Assembly (NCBI GenBank): GCA_963664595.2
Contig: CAXXOK010000010.1
Location: forward strand, 1,302,001-1,366,000
Length of the DNA stretch: 64,000 bases
Direction of reading: 5' to 3'
Source: CAXXOK01 sp963664595
GTDB taxonomy: Bacteria; Bacillota; Clostridia; Christensenellales; Aristaeellaceae
The notes under the pieces are model-generated. The model searched no databases, was not told the DNA's origin, and was given only the letters and a program-made list of their open reading frames with translations. The number at the start of each line of letters is the position of its first letter. The stretch's first letter is position 1. The translations under genes and the position numbers were made by a program. Below, piece after piece: positions 55,592 through 64,000 of this stretch.

Positions 55592-58500
55592 TTACTTAGC
55601 TTTTTTCCGATAGCGGGTGTAGGTAAGTATCGTCCAGGCAATCGAAGCAACCAGGGCCACGGCGAGAATGATATTCACCGCAATCAAGGCAATCTGCCAG
55701 CTTGCGAGAACCTGGTGGATGGTTGTGCCGGAGGAGAGACCGTTCATCGCATTGGAGTGAACGCTGGCGTAAAGAACACGCTTTGCTGACTCTCTGATCC
55801 TCCAGGCCATTCTGCTGTAGCTGCCCTCACCCTGGGTATCAGGCTTATACTGATTGAACATGCCTTCTTCTTTGTCAGGCGTCTGGATGTTATTGCCATC
55901 AGGAAGATCAGCACCGCCATAGTAAATGCCATACGTCATCTGATAGTAAGGAGCGATCGTACGATAGCCGGTCATGTCGGTGTACATATCGGTAACGATG
56001 ATACCCTTCATGCCGCATTCACCGCGCAGATACTCCTCGGCCAAAGGACCACAGGCAGGAGCCGCGATGGTGCCCAGGCGGTTCAGAGATGACATGATAT
56101 TGAAGGCATTGCCAACCGTGATGCACATTTCAAAGGGTCTGAGGTAAGTTTCACGAAGAGCCTGCTCCGTTACCCAGGTTGCAATGCCGTGACGGGTGTC
56201 CTCCTGTTCGTTCAATACGCAGTGCTTATTGTAGACGTGGACACCTTTGTCTTCGATACCCTTGCACTCATACCCAGCGATTAAGCCGGTCAGAAGGCCA
56301 TCCTCGGAGTAATACTCAGCGGTACGACCCTCATATTGCGAGCGGTGGAGATTGGCGCCGATGCCATAAATTCCGGAGTTACCAGACCAGATACCGTCTT
56401 CGCCAATGATCAGTCCGGCGCGATAGGCGACATCCTTGTTGAAAGTAGCGGCAATAACACCATTTGTGGGCATTGCGGTGGTCTTCAGCTTGGTGTTGGG
56501 GTCCGCTGCATCCGTAAGAGCACCTGTTTCGTCAATATGTCCCAATTTCGCTTCAGTCCGGTATGCCAAGCCATTCTGGCCGGCACCGTATACCTGGTTA
56601 AAGCCATTGGGGCCATTCTCATCTTTCGAAATCGGCTTGGCAATCGAATCAATGCCAGCCGTGACGTGCATTCCAACCGTAATCAGGGTAAGCTGTTCAT
56701 CCCAAGTCAGTTGGTCCATGAAAATATCCCAGCTCGGGTCATTGTAACTGATCGCATTGCCCTCGTCATCCTTCATCATACTGACAAGCATGATGGAGGC
56801 GAGATCGTCAGTAACGCGACCTACGCCATATGCAGGGTTTTTACGGGGGTATTGATTATCATCCGGATGTGCTGCGTACCATTCATCATCCGTTGGGATA
56901 GGATACTTTGGCATGTTATAGGTGGTGGATCCGTCAGGGGTCTGCGCCATCATTTCTTCTGCCATCTGGCTGGTCAGGGAGAGCTTCACATAATCGGCAC
57001 GATTCAGGGAAACAGTACCCTCCCAGTTAGCGCGGTCATAATACGCAATGGCATTATCTCCCCTGCCGGAATAGGTGTTCATATCCACGAAATCGAACAG
57101 GTTGCCGATTTCCACTCCGGTACCATCAGAGAAGCGATACTTCTGGCTGTCAAAGCTGAGTGTAATCGCTTCGACCATGTTGGCATTACCGCCTTCAACA
57201 CTATAACCCTTCTTGGCTAACACGTTGTTCACAGCATTATGCGCATCGGTAGCCGCGGTGATGTAGTATGTGCCATCCATGAGGATATACGTTCCCTCGC
57301 CAAAGGTATCATAGGATGCGAAATACTTCTCATCAACGGTCACGGTCACAGTTTCCTTTTGACCCGGGGCCAGCACGCCGGTCTTGCCAAAGTCGATCAG
57401 TTCCACAGAGGGCACTTGAATATTATGCTGCTTCGCATAATCGCCATAGGGCTTGGAGACATAGATCTGAACGCTCTCCTTGCCGGAGTAGGTGTTGCCA
57501 ACGTTGGTCACATCCACAGAAACCGCGTAATGTTTGTTGTCGGTCTTGCGGACAGTAAAATTGTCAAACGCAAATTGGGTGTAGGAGAGGCCATAGCCAA
57601 ACGGATAGGCAACAGCCTTGTTATAATCGAAGGCGCCTGCATTTGGCGTACCCATCGATACATCTTCATACCGGGTTTCCGTATACTTGTAGCCCAGGTA
57701 CAGCCCTTCCTGATAGGCAACATAGGAGGTGTGCGCGGGACGGAGCACATTGTTGTTGCCTTGATTGAGCGGGATGCCAAAGCTCTCAAACTCGTCTTCG
57801 TTGGTAAACTGGAAGACGCCAAAGTTGACGTTTGCGGGGTTTTGGGCATTATCATACCAAAGCGTGTCAGAGGTATGGCCGGAAGGAGCACTATCGCCAA
57901 CCAGCAGTTTGCCAACACCGGTCGCTCCATTTTGCCCTAAGCCGCCAATCCACAGGCAAGCGTCAACGGCAAACTCGTCGTTATCCTTGATGAAGTCCAG
58001 TTCGGGTACAATGGCACCATTGAGAATAACAATCAGCTTTTTGAAGGTGCCGTTTCTGCGCAGCTCGGACAAGCCCATGAGATTGTCACGCTCTTTCTGG
58101 TTGAGCGTCAAATAGTCGCCATTCAGGCCGTCGATGGCCGTTTCCATTTTAGAATCAGTACCTTCACCGCCAACACGGGCAATGATATAGATCGCGGCAT
58201 CTCCATATGTGGCAAAGGTATTGCCGGCGCCCTCCGCGATAAGATTCCACGGAACCTCACCGATATATTTGTCGCCAGAACCGTCAAAGTAGAAGCTATC
58301 GTGCCTTCTGAAGTGAATGCTCGTATCATAGTCTTCATACTTTGGCGGCCAACCGCCACCCGCAGGTTTCGTGAACCATTCACCCGCGTATTTGTCCTTC
58401 AGCGTAGGGTTCATCAGCAAACCCGCACCGTCTTCACTCTCAAAAGCAGTGGTAAAATTAATCGCTTTGCTGATATCTACGGAGCCGGAACCGGAACCGC

Positions 58501-58855
58501 CGTATACAGGGTCGGCGGAAGCGGTGCCAAAAACGCTCACCTTGTCTCCCCTTGAAAGCGGCAGTGCATCATTGTCGTTCTTAAGCAGCACAGCGCCTTC
58601 CACCATGACCTCTTCCGTCATTTTTGCACCGGCAGAAATCAGATCGCCAAGGTTTGAATAATCCGATTTAAAGTACTCTGTATCCAGATCGGCTGACGCC
58701 GGATCTTCAATCACGTCAAAAGACTTGGCACCCAAGTAACTGTTGATAACCTGTGCATTTGCCCAGGCAATCTGGGTGCCGACAGAAGATAAACCCAGCA
58801 TTAAAGCCATGACCGTAATCAGGATTCTCTGTAAAAGAGACGGAATCTTCTTCAT
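55592..58855 (-). CDS. Membrane-anchored GH3 glycosidase with permuted domain order
   Basis: A 1087-residue beta-glycosidase (often beta-glucosidase or xylosidase). N-terminal signal/anchor (about 10-33) and a C-terminal helix (about 1047-1073, ASWQIALIAVNIILAVALVA) followed by a basic tail. The GH3 C-terminal domain comes first (EGAVLLKNDNDALPL at about 86, then PFGYGLSYT and a fibronectin-like part), and the catalytic barrel comes last (KHCVLNEQED; nucleophile in KGIIVTDMYTDM, Asp956). Such circular order is known in some GH3 enzymes. It follows a small membrane protein gene by 15 nt. It likely sits on the outer face of the membrane. Confidence 0.88.
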   Translation of the reverse strand: MKKIPSLLQRILITVMALMLGLSSVGTQIAWANAQVINSYLGAKSFDVIEDPASADLDTEYFKSDYSNLGDLISAGAKMTEEVMVEGAVLLKNDNDALPLSRGDKVSVFGTASADPVYGGSGSGSVDISKAINFTTAFESEDGAGLLMNPTLKDKYAGEWFTKPAGGGWPPKYEDYDTSIHFRRHDSFYFDGSGDKYIGEVPWNLIAEGAGNTFATYGDAAIYIIARVGGEGTDSKMETAIDGLNGDYLTLNQKERDNLMGLSELRRNGTFKKLIVILNGAIVPELDFIKDNDEFAVDACLWIGGLGQNGATGVGKLLVGDSAPSGHTSDTLWYDNAQNPANVNFGVFQFTNEDEFESFGIPLNQGNNNVLRPAHTSYVAYQEGLYLGYKYTETRYEDVSMGTPNAGAFDYNKAVAYPFGYGLSYTQFAFDNFTVRKTDNKHYAVSVDVTNVGNTYSGKESVQIYVSKPYGDYAKQHNIQVPSVELIDFGKTGVLAPGQKETVTVTVDEKYFASYDTFGEGTYILMDGTYYITAATDAHNAVNNVLAKKGYSVEGGNANMVEAITLSFDSQKYRFSDGTGVEIGNLFDFVDMNTYSGRGDNAIAYYDRANWEGTVSLNRADYVKLSLTSQMAEEMMAQTPDGSTTYNMPKYPIPTDDEWYAAHPDDNQYPRKNPAYGVGRVTDDLASIMLVSMMKDDEGNAISYNDPSWDIFMDQLTWDEQLTLITVGMHVTAGIDSIAKPISKDENGPNGFNQVYGAGQNGLAYRTEAKLGHIDETGALTDAADPNTKLKTTAMPTNGVIAATFNKDVAYRAGLIIGEDGIWSGNSGIYGIGANLHRSQYEGRTAEYYSEDGLLTGLIAGYECKGIEDKGVHVYNKHCVLNEQEDTRHGIATWVTEQALRETYLRPFEMCITVGNAFNIMSSLNRLGTIAAPACGPLAEEYLRGECGMKGIIVTDMYTDMTGYRTIAPYYQMTYGIYYGGADLPDGNNIQTPDKEEGMFNQYKPDTQGEGSYSRMAWRIRESAKRVLYASVHSNAMNGLSSGTTIHQVLASWQIALIAVNIILAVALVASIAWTILTYTRYRKKAK

Positions 58856-58870
58856 CCTAGCTTCCTCCCC

Positions 58871-59275
58871 TTATTCATTAATTTGCTTGATAAAGATATT
58901 TGCAACGGAAAAACCAAGTGCAAGCACAAAGAAGACAGTGCTTCTTATGAAAGCGGGACTAAAGGCTGATCCGTTAATGCCGTACATAACCACCGACACA
59001 TAAAAGTAAATGGATTTCACGAATAACAGGAACGCCACGAAATTAGATAATGCAAAGGCCACAGGTACCCAGTTGTAACGTTTGAAAGCAACCAGGATAA
59101 CGCTTGCCAATATCCCCGCGCCTATCACCCATAAAATACTCGCCGTGAAATCACTATTGCCGATATAGCCTACACTGTAGACGATAGCTGCAACAATAGA
59201 AAATACAAAGACGAACACAGAAACGTAAAAGCCAAATGCTTTACCCTTGAAGAAATTCTTAATCTCCAATTTCAT
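58871..59275 (-). CDS. Small four-helix membrane protein coupled to GH3
   Basis: A 134-residue protein with four hydrophobic helices (GFYVSVFVFVFSIVAAIVYSV, ILWVIGAGILASVILVAF, VAFALSNFVAFLLFVKSIYF and STVFFVLALGFSVANIFI). No known domain. Start placed at ATG 59275 (MKLEIKNFFKGKAFG); AGGAGG is only 3 nt upstream, so ATG 59287 is possible. It precedes the GH3 gene in one transcript and could help its membrane insertion or stability; this is inferred from position only. Confidence 0.7.
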   Translation of the reverse strand: MKLEIKNFFKGKAFGFYVSVFVFVFSIVAAIVYSVGYIGNSDFTASILWVIGAGILASVILVAFKRYNWVPVAFALSNFVAFLLFVKSIYFYVSVVMYGINGSAFSPAFIRSTVFFVLALGFSVANIFIKQINE

Positions 59276-59421
59276 TATCCTCCTCATTGTGTACTTTACT
59301 CTCCGGAGCATCCAGATCTGTTGAAGCACGTCTCATGATACGGTCGTTTTGCGCATGAAAATAATCGGCTCCTCTCTTTGTATGTTTATATGGGATAAAT
59401 TCCCAAATCTATAAAAAGTTT

Positions 59422-59449
59422 AACATAGATTTCGCCAAACATTTGTCAA
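59422..59449 (-). promoter_or_regulatory. Candidate promoter of the GH3 operon
   Basis: Minus strand TTGACA (59444-59449), 16 nt, TATGTT (59422-59427). Confidence 0.55.
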
Positions 59450-59780
59450 TCGACGTGAACGGCTATGTATATGTCGCGTAATCGCAATATGATCATCAAA
59501 CGGCTATATTATGGAGTAAACTTTGTAAGCTGCCACGAGCATAAGTTAGTGTCAGCAATCTGATGTGCTCACAACTTATTGATATTGCTCTTAGGTACTA
59601 ATATCTTATACTTGCCTTTTCGATTATATCGTTTTCTGTTAGCTGGAATTTCATTCCGTATCGCAGTGTATTGGATAGAACTGCAGAAACGTTTATGTTT
59701 AAGGGATTCCCTTGTATCAACTTCCTGCCATATCCAAGCGCCTATTGTTATGAAAACATTGTGTGATCCACCGCGACCAC
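59450..59780. other. Intergenic region with no recognised gene
   Basis: About 330 nt of relatively A+T-rich sequence. A plus frame at 59579-59827 has no ribosome binding site and ends in a terminator. Nothing else is seen. Confidence 0.45.
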
Positions 59781-59810
59781 AAAAAAACGGCCATCTCTGG
59801 CCGTTTTTTT
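59781..59810. terminator. Bidirectional terminator
   Basis: AAAAAAACGGCCA, TCTC loop, TGGCCGTTTTTTT: a strong stem with T-runs in both directions. Confidence 0.88.
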
Positions 59811-59854
59811 CTGTGTCTAATGACTAATGAAGTAATGCAATAAAACGGTTGAAA

Positions 59855-60058
59855 CTAGCCCCAATTCGCACCAAACCGGGCGCGAACAAGATGATCGCTA
59901 CAGGCCACTATGTGCTTATCTTGTATATAGGACATTGTCATATCACCTATCTTAGAGGTGGCATGACGAGCACAAAACCATTGCCATAGTACCTGCCATG
60001 TTTCCGCTTCAACAAAATCCGCAGGAGAAAAACCGTAGAACCTTCGTCCTGATTTCAA
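59855..60058 (-). CDS. Short reading frame of unknown meaning after the FMN reductase gene
   Basis: A 67-residue frame (begins MKSGRRFYGFSPADFVEAE) that starts 12 nt after the reductase gene on the same strand. No clear ribosome binding site and no recognised domain. It may be the remnant end of a longer protein or not coding. Confidence 0.25.
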   Translation of the reverse strand: MKSGRRFYGFSPADFVEAETWQVLWQWFCARHATSKIGDMTMSYIQDKHIVACSDHLVRARFGANWG

Positions 60059-60070
60059 TCGGCTAGTGCC

Positions 60071-60631
60071 TTACTTACCCGCGTCTATCACAGAAACCCA
60101 TTTCACAAGAGCTTCTTGATATTGCTTTAGGAAGTCCTTGAGGCTGTCATCCGCCACGATGCCATTGGCATCCAGCGAAGCCCTGATGTTGCCAATGTAG
60201 GCTTCCGGCTGTTGCAGGATGGGTATATTCAGAAACGTGAGCACCTGCCGCAGTTGGTGATTGGCGCCAAAGCCGCCCAGCGCGCCGGGGGATACACTGA
60301 TCACACCACCGGGCTTTCCATTCCATGCGTTGGCACCATAGGGGCGGGATGCCACATCCAGCGCGTTTTTGAGTGCGGCGGGGAAGGAGCGGTTATGCTC
60401 CGGTGTTACAAACAGCAGACCATCCAGCGAATTTACTCTCTCACGGAATGTAACCCATTCCACAGGCGGCGTGCCATCCAGATCCTGATTGTACATCGAT
60501 AATTGATTGATCTCAACAATCTTGAATTCCACATCTTGGGGCGCGTTGGAAACAAAATAGTTAGCCACAGAACGGCTGAAAGCGTCTTTGCGCAGGCTGC
60601 CGATAAAAACACCAATCGTATATTTACTCAT
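60071..60631 (-). CDS. NAD(P)H-dependent FMN reductase (ChrR/YieF-like)
   Basis: A 186-residue flavodoxin-like reductase. FMN-binding loop GSLRKDAFSRSVANYF, the conserved TPEHNRSFPAALKNALDVASRP, and the GKPGGVISVSPGALGGFGA segment are visible. It reduces quinones, azo compounds or metals with FMN and NAD(P)H in the cytoplasm. ATG 60631 follows AGGAGG by 7 nt. It stands alone, probably a single-gene unit. Substrate unknown. Confidence 0.9.
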   Translation of the reverse strand: MSKYTIGVFIGSLRKDAFSRSVANYFVSNAPQDVEFKIVEINQLSMYNQDLDGTPPVEWVTFRERVNSLDGLLFVTPEHNRSFPAALKNALDVASRPYGANAWNGKPGGVISVSPGALGGFGANHQLRQVLTFLNIPILQQPEAYIGNIRASLDANGIVADDSLKDFLKQYQEALVKWVSVIDAGK

Positions 60632-60970
60632 TAGAAAACCTCCTGGTTATTCAAAAGTTTCATATAATACTATGTTACATTTCGCTCAGGCTGAAACCAT
60701 CAATTGGTAACGGTCAATTCATTGAGACCTCGTTGGCGAGGGCGATGTTGGTCACGTGCATTCGCCGTAGTAATGGTTTTCAGCGTATTGGCTGCTCCTT
60801 TTAAGCCCGCTCTTGTACGAAATCGTACTCTGTATTTACAAAACTGTTGTGTGTTAACCCTTTTAACTGCTGGCTTTCTTTACAGACGCAATTACTGCCT
60901 TAAGGAACTGTTTGAAGATAGGATTAAAAAAAACGGATAAGGAAAGCGTTTCTGATGAGGAAGGATGTAA
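60632..60970. other. Intergenic region with no recognised gene
   Basis: About 340 nt. A plus frame at 60704-60940 lacks a ribosome binding site and domain features. Nothing else is seen. Confidence 0.45.
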
Positions 60971-61528
60971 TGTACGACTAGCAGACTTGACTGGTCAAAG
61001 AATATTCTTGTTGCTCTATATTTTGCGGCATCTGGCGCTGCGGGAATTTTAGATAAGGATCCTAGCAAGATTGATGATAACATAGTTGTTTGGATTTTGA
61101 GAACGAATAATTTTACACCACAGATGGAAAGGTTACGTAGTGCTCTGGATATAAGGCTAGTTACACCGGCATATGCAGATAACCCAAACTTGTTTGCGCA
61201 GAAAGGGGTTATGTCCTATATTCCAATTACAAGAAATGAGTTTAACAGGAAGATTGATCGTAAACCTTTGGATGAGCAAATCCGCGCGTGTTATTCCGAT
61301 CATAAACTAATGTATCCAATACTTGTGAAAGCAACTATTCCTTTTAAGAATCATAAACATACTCTACAGATGCTTGATAATTTTAGAATTAATGCATCGT
61401 CTATCTATCCTGGTTATGGTAGTGTTTTCCAAAAGATAATGGAAGACCAATTCACCAATCAAGATTGGCCTTCATTCAATATGCTCAAAGGACAAAGCAT
61501 AATGCTTACAAGGGCAAACAATACTTGA
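60971..61528 (+). pseudogene. FRG-domain protein, N-terminus missing
   Basis: The open frame carries SRLDWSKNILVALYFAASGA, which matches the RLLDWT core of FRG domains, and later VWILRTNN, IPITRNEFNRKID and the typical C-terminal HTLQMLDNFRINASSIYPGYGS. The frame starts after a stop at 60968 with no start codon or ribosome binding site, and the N-terminal third of the domain is absent. FRG proteins are found in phage-defence and mobile regions; the exact role is not established. The remnant lies next to a tRNA cluster. Confidence 0.65.
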
Positions 61529-61701
61529 ATGTACACAGCAAGTACTGTAACGAAGCTTTGTTCTTTCGTGTACATAGAATATCTCTTTATTGTCTATATG
61601 AAACCTCCATGTAATCTGACCCTTTTTTTGACCCTCGATAATGGCAAAATCAAGGTCAATCAGTTCCCAAATAGGGTATGATAGTGCGCATCCCCGAAAA
61701 G

Positions 61702-61737
61702 AAAAATCGCTTGAAACCTTATATTTCAAGCGATTTT
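61702..61737 (-). terminator. Terminator of the minus-strand tRNA pair
   Basis: AAAATCGCTTGAAA (61703-61716) pairs with TTTCAAGCGATTTT (61724-61737); on the minus strand a T-run follows. Confidence 0.85.
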
Positions 61738-61740
61738 CTG

Positions 61741-61817
61741 TGGTCGAGGTGACAGGATTTGAACCTGCGACCTTTTGGTCCCGAACCAAACGCGCTACCA
61801 AACTGCGCTACACCTCG
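61741..61817 (-). tRNA. tRNA-Pro (anticodon CGG)
   Basis: Acceptor CGAGGTG/CACCTCG, D-loop with AGTTTGGTAG, anticodon loop TTCGGGA, T-loop GGTTCAAATCC, encoded CCA. 77 nt. Confidence 0.93.
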
Positions 61818-61820
61818 CCA

Positions 61821-61896
61821 TGGAGCCAATAAAGGGACTCGAACCCTTGACCTGCGGTTTACGAAACCGCTGCTCTACCAGCTGAGCTATATTGGC
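61821..61896 (-). tRNA. tRNA-Thr (anticodon CGT)
   Basis: Acceptor GCCAATA/TATTGGC, D-arm GCTCAGCTGGTAGAGC, anticodon loop TTCGTAA, T-arm AGGGTTCGAGTCCCT, encoded CCA. It lies 3 nt upstream of tRNA-Pro and is probably co-transcribed. 76 nt. Confidence 0.93.
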
Positions 61897-62005
61897 GTTA
61901 GCGAAGGCTATTATAGCAAATGAAGGCCAATCTGTCTAGGCATTGGGCAAAAAAGTTTTTGAGCTGGTAAATTTTAAAATTACAGAAATTGGTTGCATAT
62001 AGATA

Positions 62006-62034
62006 TTGACAGTCTGCGGATCCTGTAGTATGAT
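62006..62034 (+). promoter_or_regulatory. Promoter of the tRNA-Met pair
   Basis: TTGACA (62006-62011), 17 nt, TATGAT (62029-62034). Confidence 0.8.
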
Positions 62035-62062
62035 AATCATCGCCGCTTGTAAAGGCAATTGT

Positions 62063-62139
<77 letters not shown>

Positions 62140-62142
62140 TTT

Positions 62143-62219
62143 GGCGGCGTAGCTCAGCTGGCTAGAGCATTCGGTTCATACCCGGAGTGTCGAGAGTTCG
62201 AATCTCCCCGCCGCTACCA
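62143..62219 (+). tRNA. tRNA with CAT anticodon, elongator Met (Ile2 possible)
   Basis: Acceptor GGCGGCG/CGCCGCT, D-arm GCTCAGCTGGCTAGAGC, loop TTCATAC, T-arm GAGAGTTCGAATCTC, encoded CCA. It has no initiator features. A lysidine-modified tRNA-Ile2 cannot be excluded by eye. 77 nt. Confidence 0.85.
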
Positions 62220-62228
62220 CAGCAGATG

Positions 62229-62269
62229 CCATCTATTGATCAGAGGATCGATAGGTGGTTTTTGTTTTA
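62229..62269 (+). terminator. Terminator after the tRNA-Met pair
   Basis: CCATCTATTGATC pairs with GGATCGATAGGTGG around a short loop, followed by TTTTTGTTTT. Confidence 0.8.
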
Positions 62270-62354
62270 TCTGTGAACCTTTTCCGTTGCTTCCGCGTTA
62301 ATAGGGTGAAGATTGGCTGCAGCAAATCCGTACTAACGACGATGGAGAATGAGC

Positions 62355-62831
62355 ATGGTAGACGAACAGACTTTTATTGCAGAAGTACAGGCCATGGAGC
62401 GTACGCTGTACCGCGTAGCCCGCAGCTATCTGCCGGGCTGGGAGCAATGCGCCGACGCGGTGCAGGAAGCGTTGTCCAAGGCGTGGGCCAAACGGAGCAC
62501 AACCAACCCCGAATACTTCCGCGCCTGGCTTACACGCATTGTAATCAACGAATGCCACAACATCAGCCGGCGCAGGAAACGGGTTCTGCCCGCAGCGGAG
62601 GTTCATCCGCCTGCCTGCGCGTCAATGGATCCCGTAGGCCCGCTGCGTGAATGCCTGACAGCGCTGCCTGAAAAGCTGCGAACCCCGCTGCTGCTCCATT
62701 ACCTGGAAGGCTTCCCGCTTACAGATGTCGCCCGGATTTTGCGGCTGCCCGAGGGCACGGTGAAATCCCGCCTGTTTTCGGCGCGGAAAGCCTTGAAGCT
62801 CCAATTGGAAGAGGAGGAGAACGATCTGTGA
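62355..62831 (+). CDS. ECF-type RNA polymerase sigma factor, second
   Basis: A 158-residue sigma factor. Region 2: LYRVARSYLPGWEQCADAVQEALSKAWAKR and FRAWLTRIVINECHNISRRRKR; region 4: LPEKLRTPLLLHYLEGFPLTDVARILRLPEGTVKSRLFSARKAL. The start is ATG 62355 (GGAG 7 nt upstream) rather than ATG 62349. The stop overlaps the next gene by 4 nt. Same layout as the cluster at 13.1-16.3 kb. Confidence 0.9.
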   Translation: MVDEQTFIAEVQAMERTLYRVARSYLPGWEQCADAVQEALSKAWAKRSTTNPEYFRAWLTRIVINECHNISRRRKRVLPAAEVHPPACASMDPVGPLRECLTALPEKLRTPLLLHYLEGFPLTDVARILRLPEGTVKSRLFSARKALKLQLEEEENDL

Positions 62832-63532
62832 AATCCATGAACGATCCTTTTGAGCCTACACCGGAAGGGTTTCACCGGCGCATTGAGCAAAAGCTCAACG
62901 AATTGCAGCGGGCGCATGCCCCTGTACCCAGGCCACACCGCCTGGCAACCGTACTCGCTCTTTGTGTTGTGCTGCTGTGCGGCACGGCGCTGGCGCTGCG
63001 CCCCTTCGGCGTACTGGATTTCCTGACGGCCCGCTTTGAAAACAGCGTGTCCATCTCCGGGGAAGCCGTTGTAATCCCCACTGCCCAAAGCTGCGACAGC
63101 CAGCTTCTGGCCGCACAGGTACAGGATGCCTGCTGGGACGGCGTCACCCTGTCCGTCAGCGTGTCCGTCCGTCCCCTTAAGGAGTACGCTCTCTGCATGG
63201 AAACTGAAATCGGCGCTGATGGCGAGACTTACAACCGTATCTGGCGCAATGGTGAAAGCCAATTGCTGGAGGACTGGCTGGCCGGGCGGGAGGCCATGAT
63301 GCTGTTCCTGCCGGAGATGACCCTCAACGGCGTTCGCGTCTCCACTGATTGGGATTGGGTGTCGGATGAGCAGGGAGAAACCCTGTTGTTGCAGGTCCCG
63401 GCCGATGATATGGTGCATGAAACTGAGCTTTCAATCCCTTTACGCAGCGTGCTGCTCTCCACTGGCGCACAGGAGCAGGCAACGCTTTACGCCACCTTGC
63501 CCGCCATGACTAAGGAGGAATATAAACCATGA
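62828..63532 (+). CDS. Anti-sigma-like membrane protein
   Basis: A 234-residue protein starting at GTG 62828. Cytoplasmic N-terminus (1-43), one helix (LATVLALCVVLLCGTALAL), and an outer domain of about 170 residues with a C-terminal beta-rich part (ETELSIPLRSVLLSTGAQ) like DUF4179-type anti-sigma proteins. Overlap with the sigma gene and one membrane span support the role. Its stop overlaps the next gene (ATGA). Confidence 0.68.
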   Translation: MKSMNDPFEPTPEGFHRRIEQKLNELQRAHAPVPRPHRLATVLALCVVLLCGTALALRPFGVLDFLTARFENSVSISGEAVVIPTAQSCDSQLLAAQVQDACWDGVTLSVSVSVRPLKEYALCMETEIGADGETYNRIWRNGESQLLEDWLAGREAMMLFLPEMTLNGVRVSTDWDWVSDEQGETLLLQVPADDMVHETELSIPLRSVLLSTGAQEQATLYATLPAMTKEEYKP

Positions 63533-64000
63533 AACGGTTTCTGATGGGTGTTCTGATGATTGCTCTATTGCTTGGTTCTTTACCCGCCGCGTTTGCCGAA
63601 CCGCTGTGCGACGCAAGCGAGGTGGATCTCTCCGGGGTCCGTGAAATCGGGGGACGGCTCGTGGGCGAAATCCGCATACCGGATGGATTGCTGGGCGGAC
63701 GGCTGCTGATTGATTGCCTCGTACCGGAAGGCTTTGCACAGGAGCAGAGCCAAACGCTGACCGTGGCCTACCGGAAAATCAGCAAGAAGGAGATGACCGC
63801 CGCCTTGCGGGCCATCGGACAGACCCTTGCTTCGGACTCTGTCTACGTCTTCAACGGCAATCCTCAGACCAGCGCCGAGTACGCGCCGCTTTCCTGCGGA
63901 GATCCCGGTTACTATTTCAAAGGGCAGCTGATGAACGCCGCTGCCTCCGCCGATCCGGCGTATGATGCGCAGTACGCGCAGGCAAAGGCCATTGTGCGCG
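63529..64000 (+). CDS. Secreted protein of unknown function (runs off the window end)
   Basis: At least 157 residues from ATG 63529 (AAGGAGG upstream). Signal peptide MKRFLMGVLMIALLLGSLPA, cleavage after AFA, no lipobox. The mature part includes SGVREIGGRLVGEIRIPDGL and SKKEMTAALRAIGQ; no known domain. Coupled to the anti-sigma-like gene. The 3' end is outside the window. Confidence 0.7.
   Translation, partial: MKRFLMGVLMIALLLGSLPAAFAEPLCDASEVDLSGVREIGGRLVGEIRIPDGLLGGRLLIDCLVPEGFAQEQSQTLTVAYRKISKKEMTAALRAIGQTLASDSVYVFNGNPQTSAEYAPLSCGDPGYYFKGQLMNAAASADPAYDAQYAQAKAIVR

Noticed and set aside
59579..59827. Plus-strand 82-residue frame
   Set aside because: It has no ribosome binding site and reads into a bidirectional terminator stem.
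61472..61801. Minus-strand 109-residue frame
   Set aside because: It begins inside the tRNA-Pro gene and crosses its terminator.

Overview
The window looks like a chromosomal segment of an anaerobic Firmicute of the class Clostridia, possibly a gut or rumen type lineage. The reasons are a str operon led by an L7Ae-like protein, a NiCo (czcD) riboswitch, YesMN-type two-component regulation, many LacI regulators and carbohydrate ABC systems, and ECF sigma/anti-sigma pairs. The species cannot be named from sequence alone. Several secreted binding proteins have a signal peptide but no lipobox cysteine.

Layout. 1-4.2 kb (minus strand): L7Ae-like, rpsL, rpsG, fusA, rpmG, secE, with tuf absent. 4.2-7.7 kb (plus): a NiCo riboswitch and terminator ahead of a P-type metal ATPase and a small hydrolase-like gene. 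7.7-8.2 kb: a noncoding tandem repeat between two similar hairpins. 8.2-12.5 kb (minus): a six-gene arsenic operon with an ArsR-type promoter/operator. 13-16.3 kb: an ECF sigma factor, a membrane partner and a secreted protein. 16.7-27.9 kb: a CUT2 sugar importer, a LacI regulator and a catabolic operon (class II aldolase, FGGY kinase, polyol-type dehydrogenase, aldo/keto reductase, FucU mutarotase). The two structural operons carry near-identical operator sequences. 28.2-39.6 kb: GH36 and GH31 glycosidases, a sensor kinase and AraC-type response regulator, and a CUT1 importer. 40-41.4 kb: a broken anti-sigma-like gene and a small secreted peptide. 42-53 kb: a second LacI-controlled CUT1 operon (minus) with a PMI-like cupin, a DUF6259 putative glycosidase, FucU, LyxK and UlaE. 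53.2-55.4 kb: gene remnants (URO-D family, NagA, transposase). 55.6-59.3 kb: a membrane-anchored GH3 enzyme with permuted domain order and its small membrane partner. 60-64 kb: an FMN reductase, an FRG-domain remnant, four tRNA genes and a second sigma/anti-sigma/secreted-protein cluster running off the end.

How it works together. Most of the window is a sugar scavenging island. Secreted or membrane-bound glycosidases release sugars, binding-protein ABC systems import them, and intracellular glycosidases, mutarotases, kinases, epimerases and aldolases feed them to central metabolism. The first catabolic operon has no aldose-ketose isomerase but has two oxidoreductases, which suggests isomerisation through a polyol.

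A dispersed ~165 bp palindromic element (four or five copies, two in tandem) lies in regulatory and 3' positions and forms the stop codon of one regulator. Five single-base frameshifts fall in the first 7.7 kb, three of them in core or metal-homeostasis genes and mostly at C/G runs, which points to sequence error there rather than gene decay. By contrast, the 53-55 kb region is genuinely decayed.
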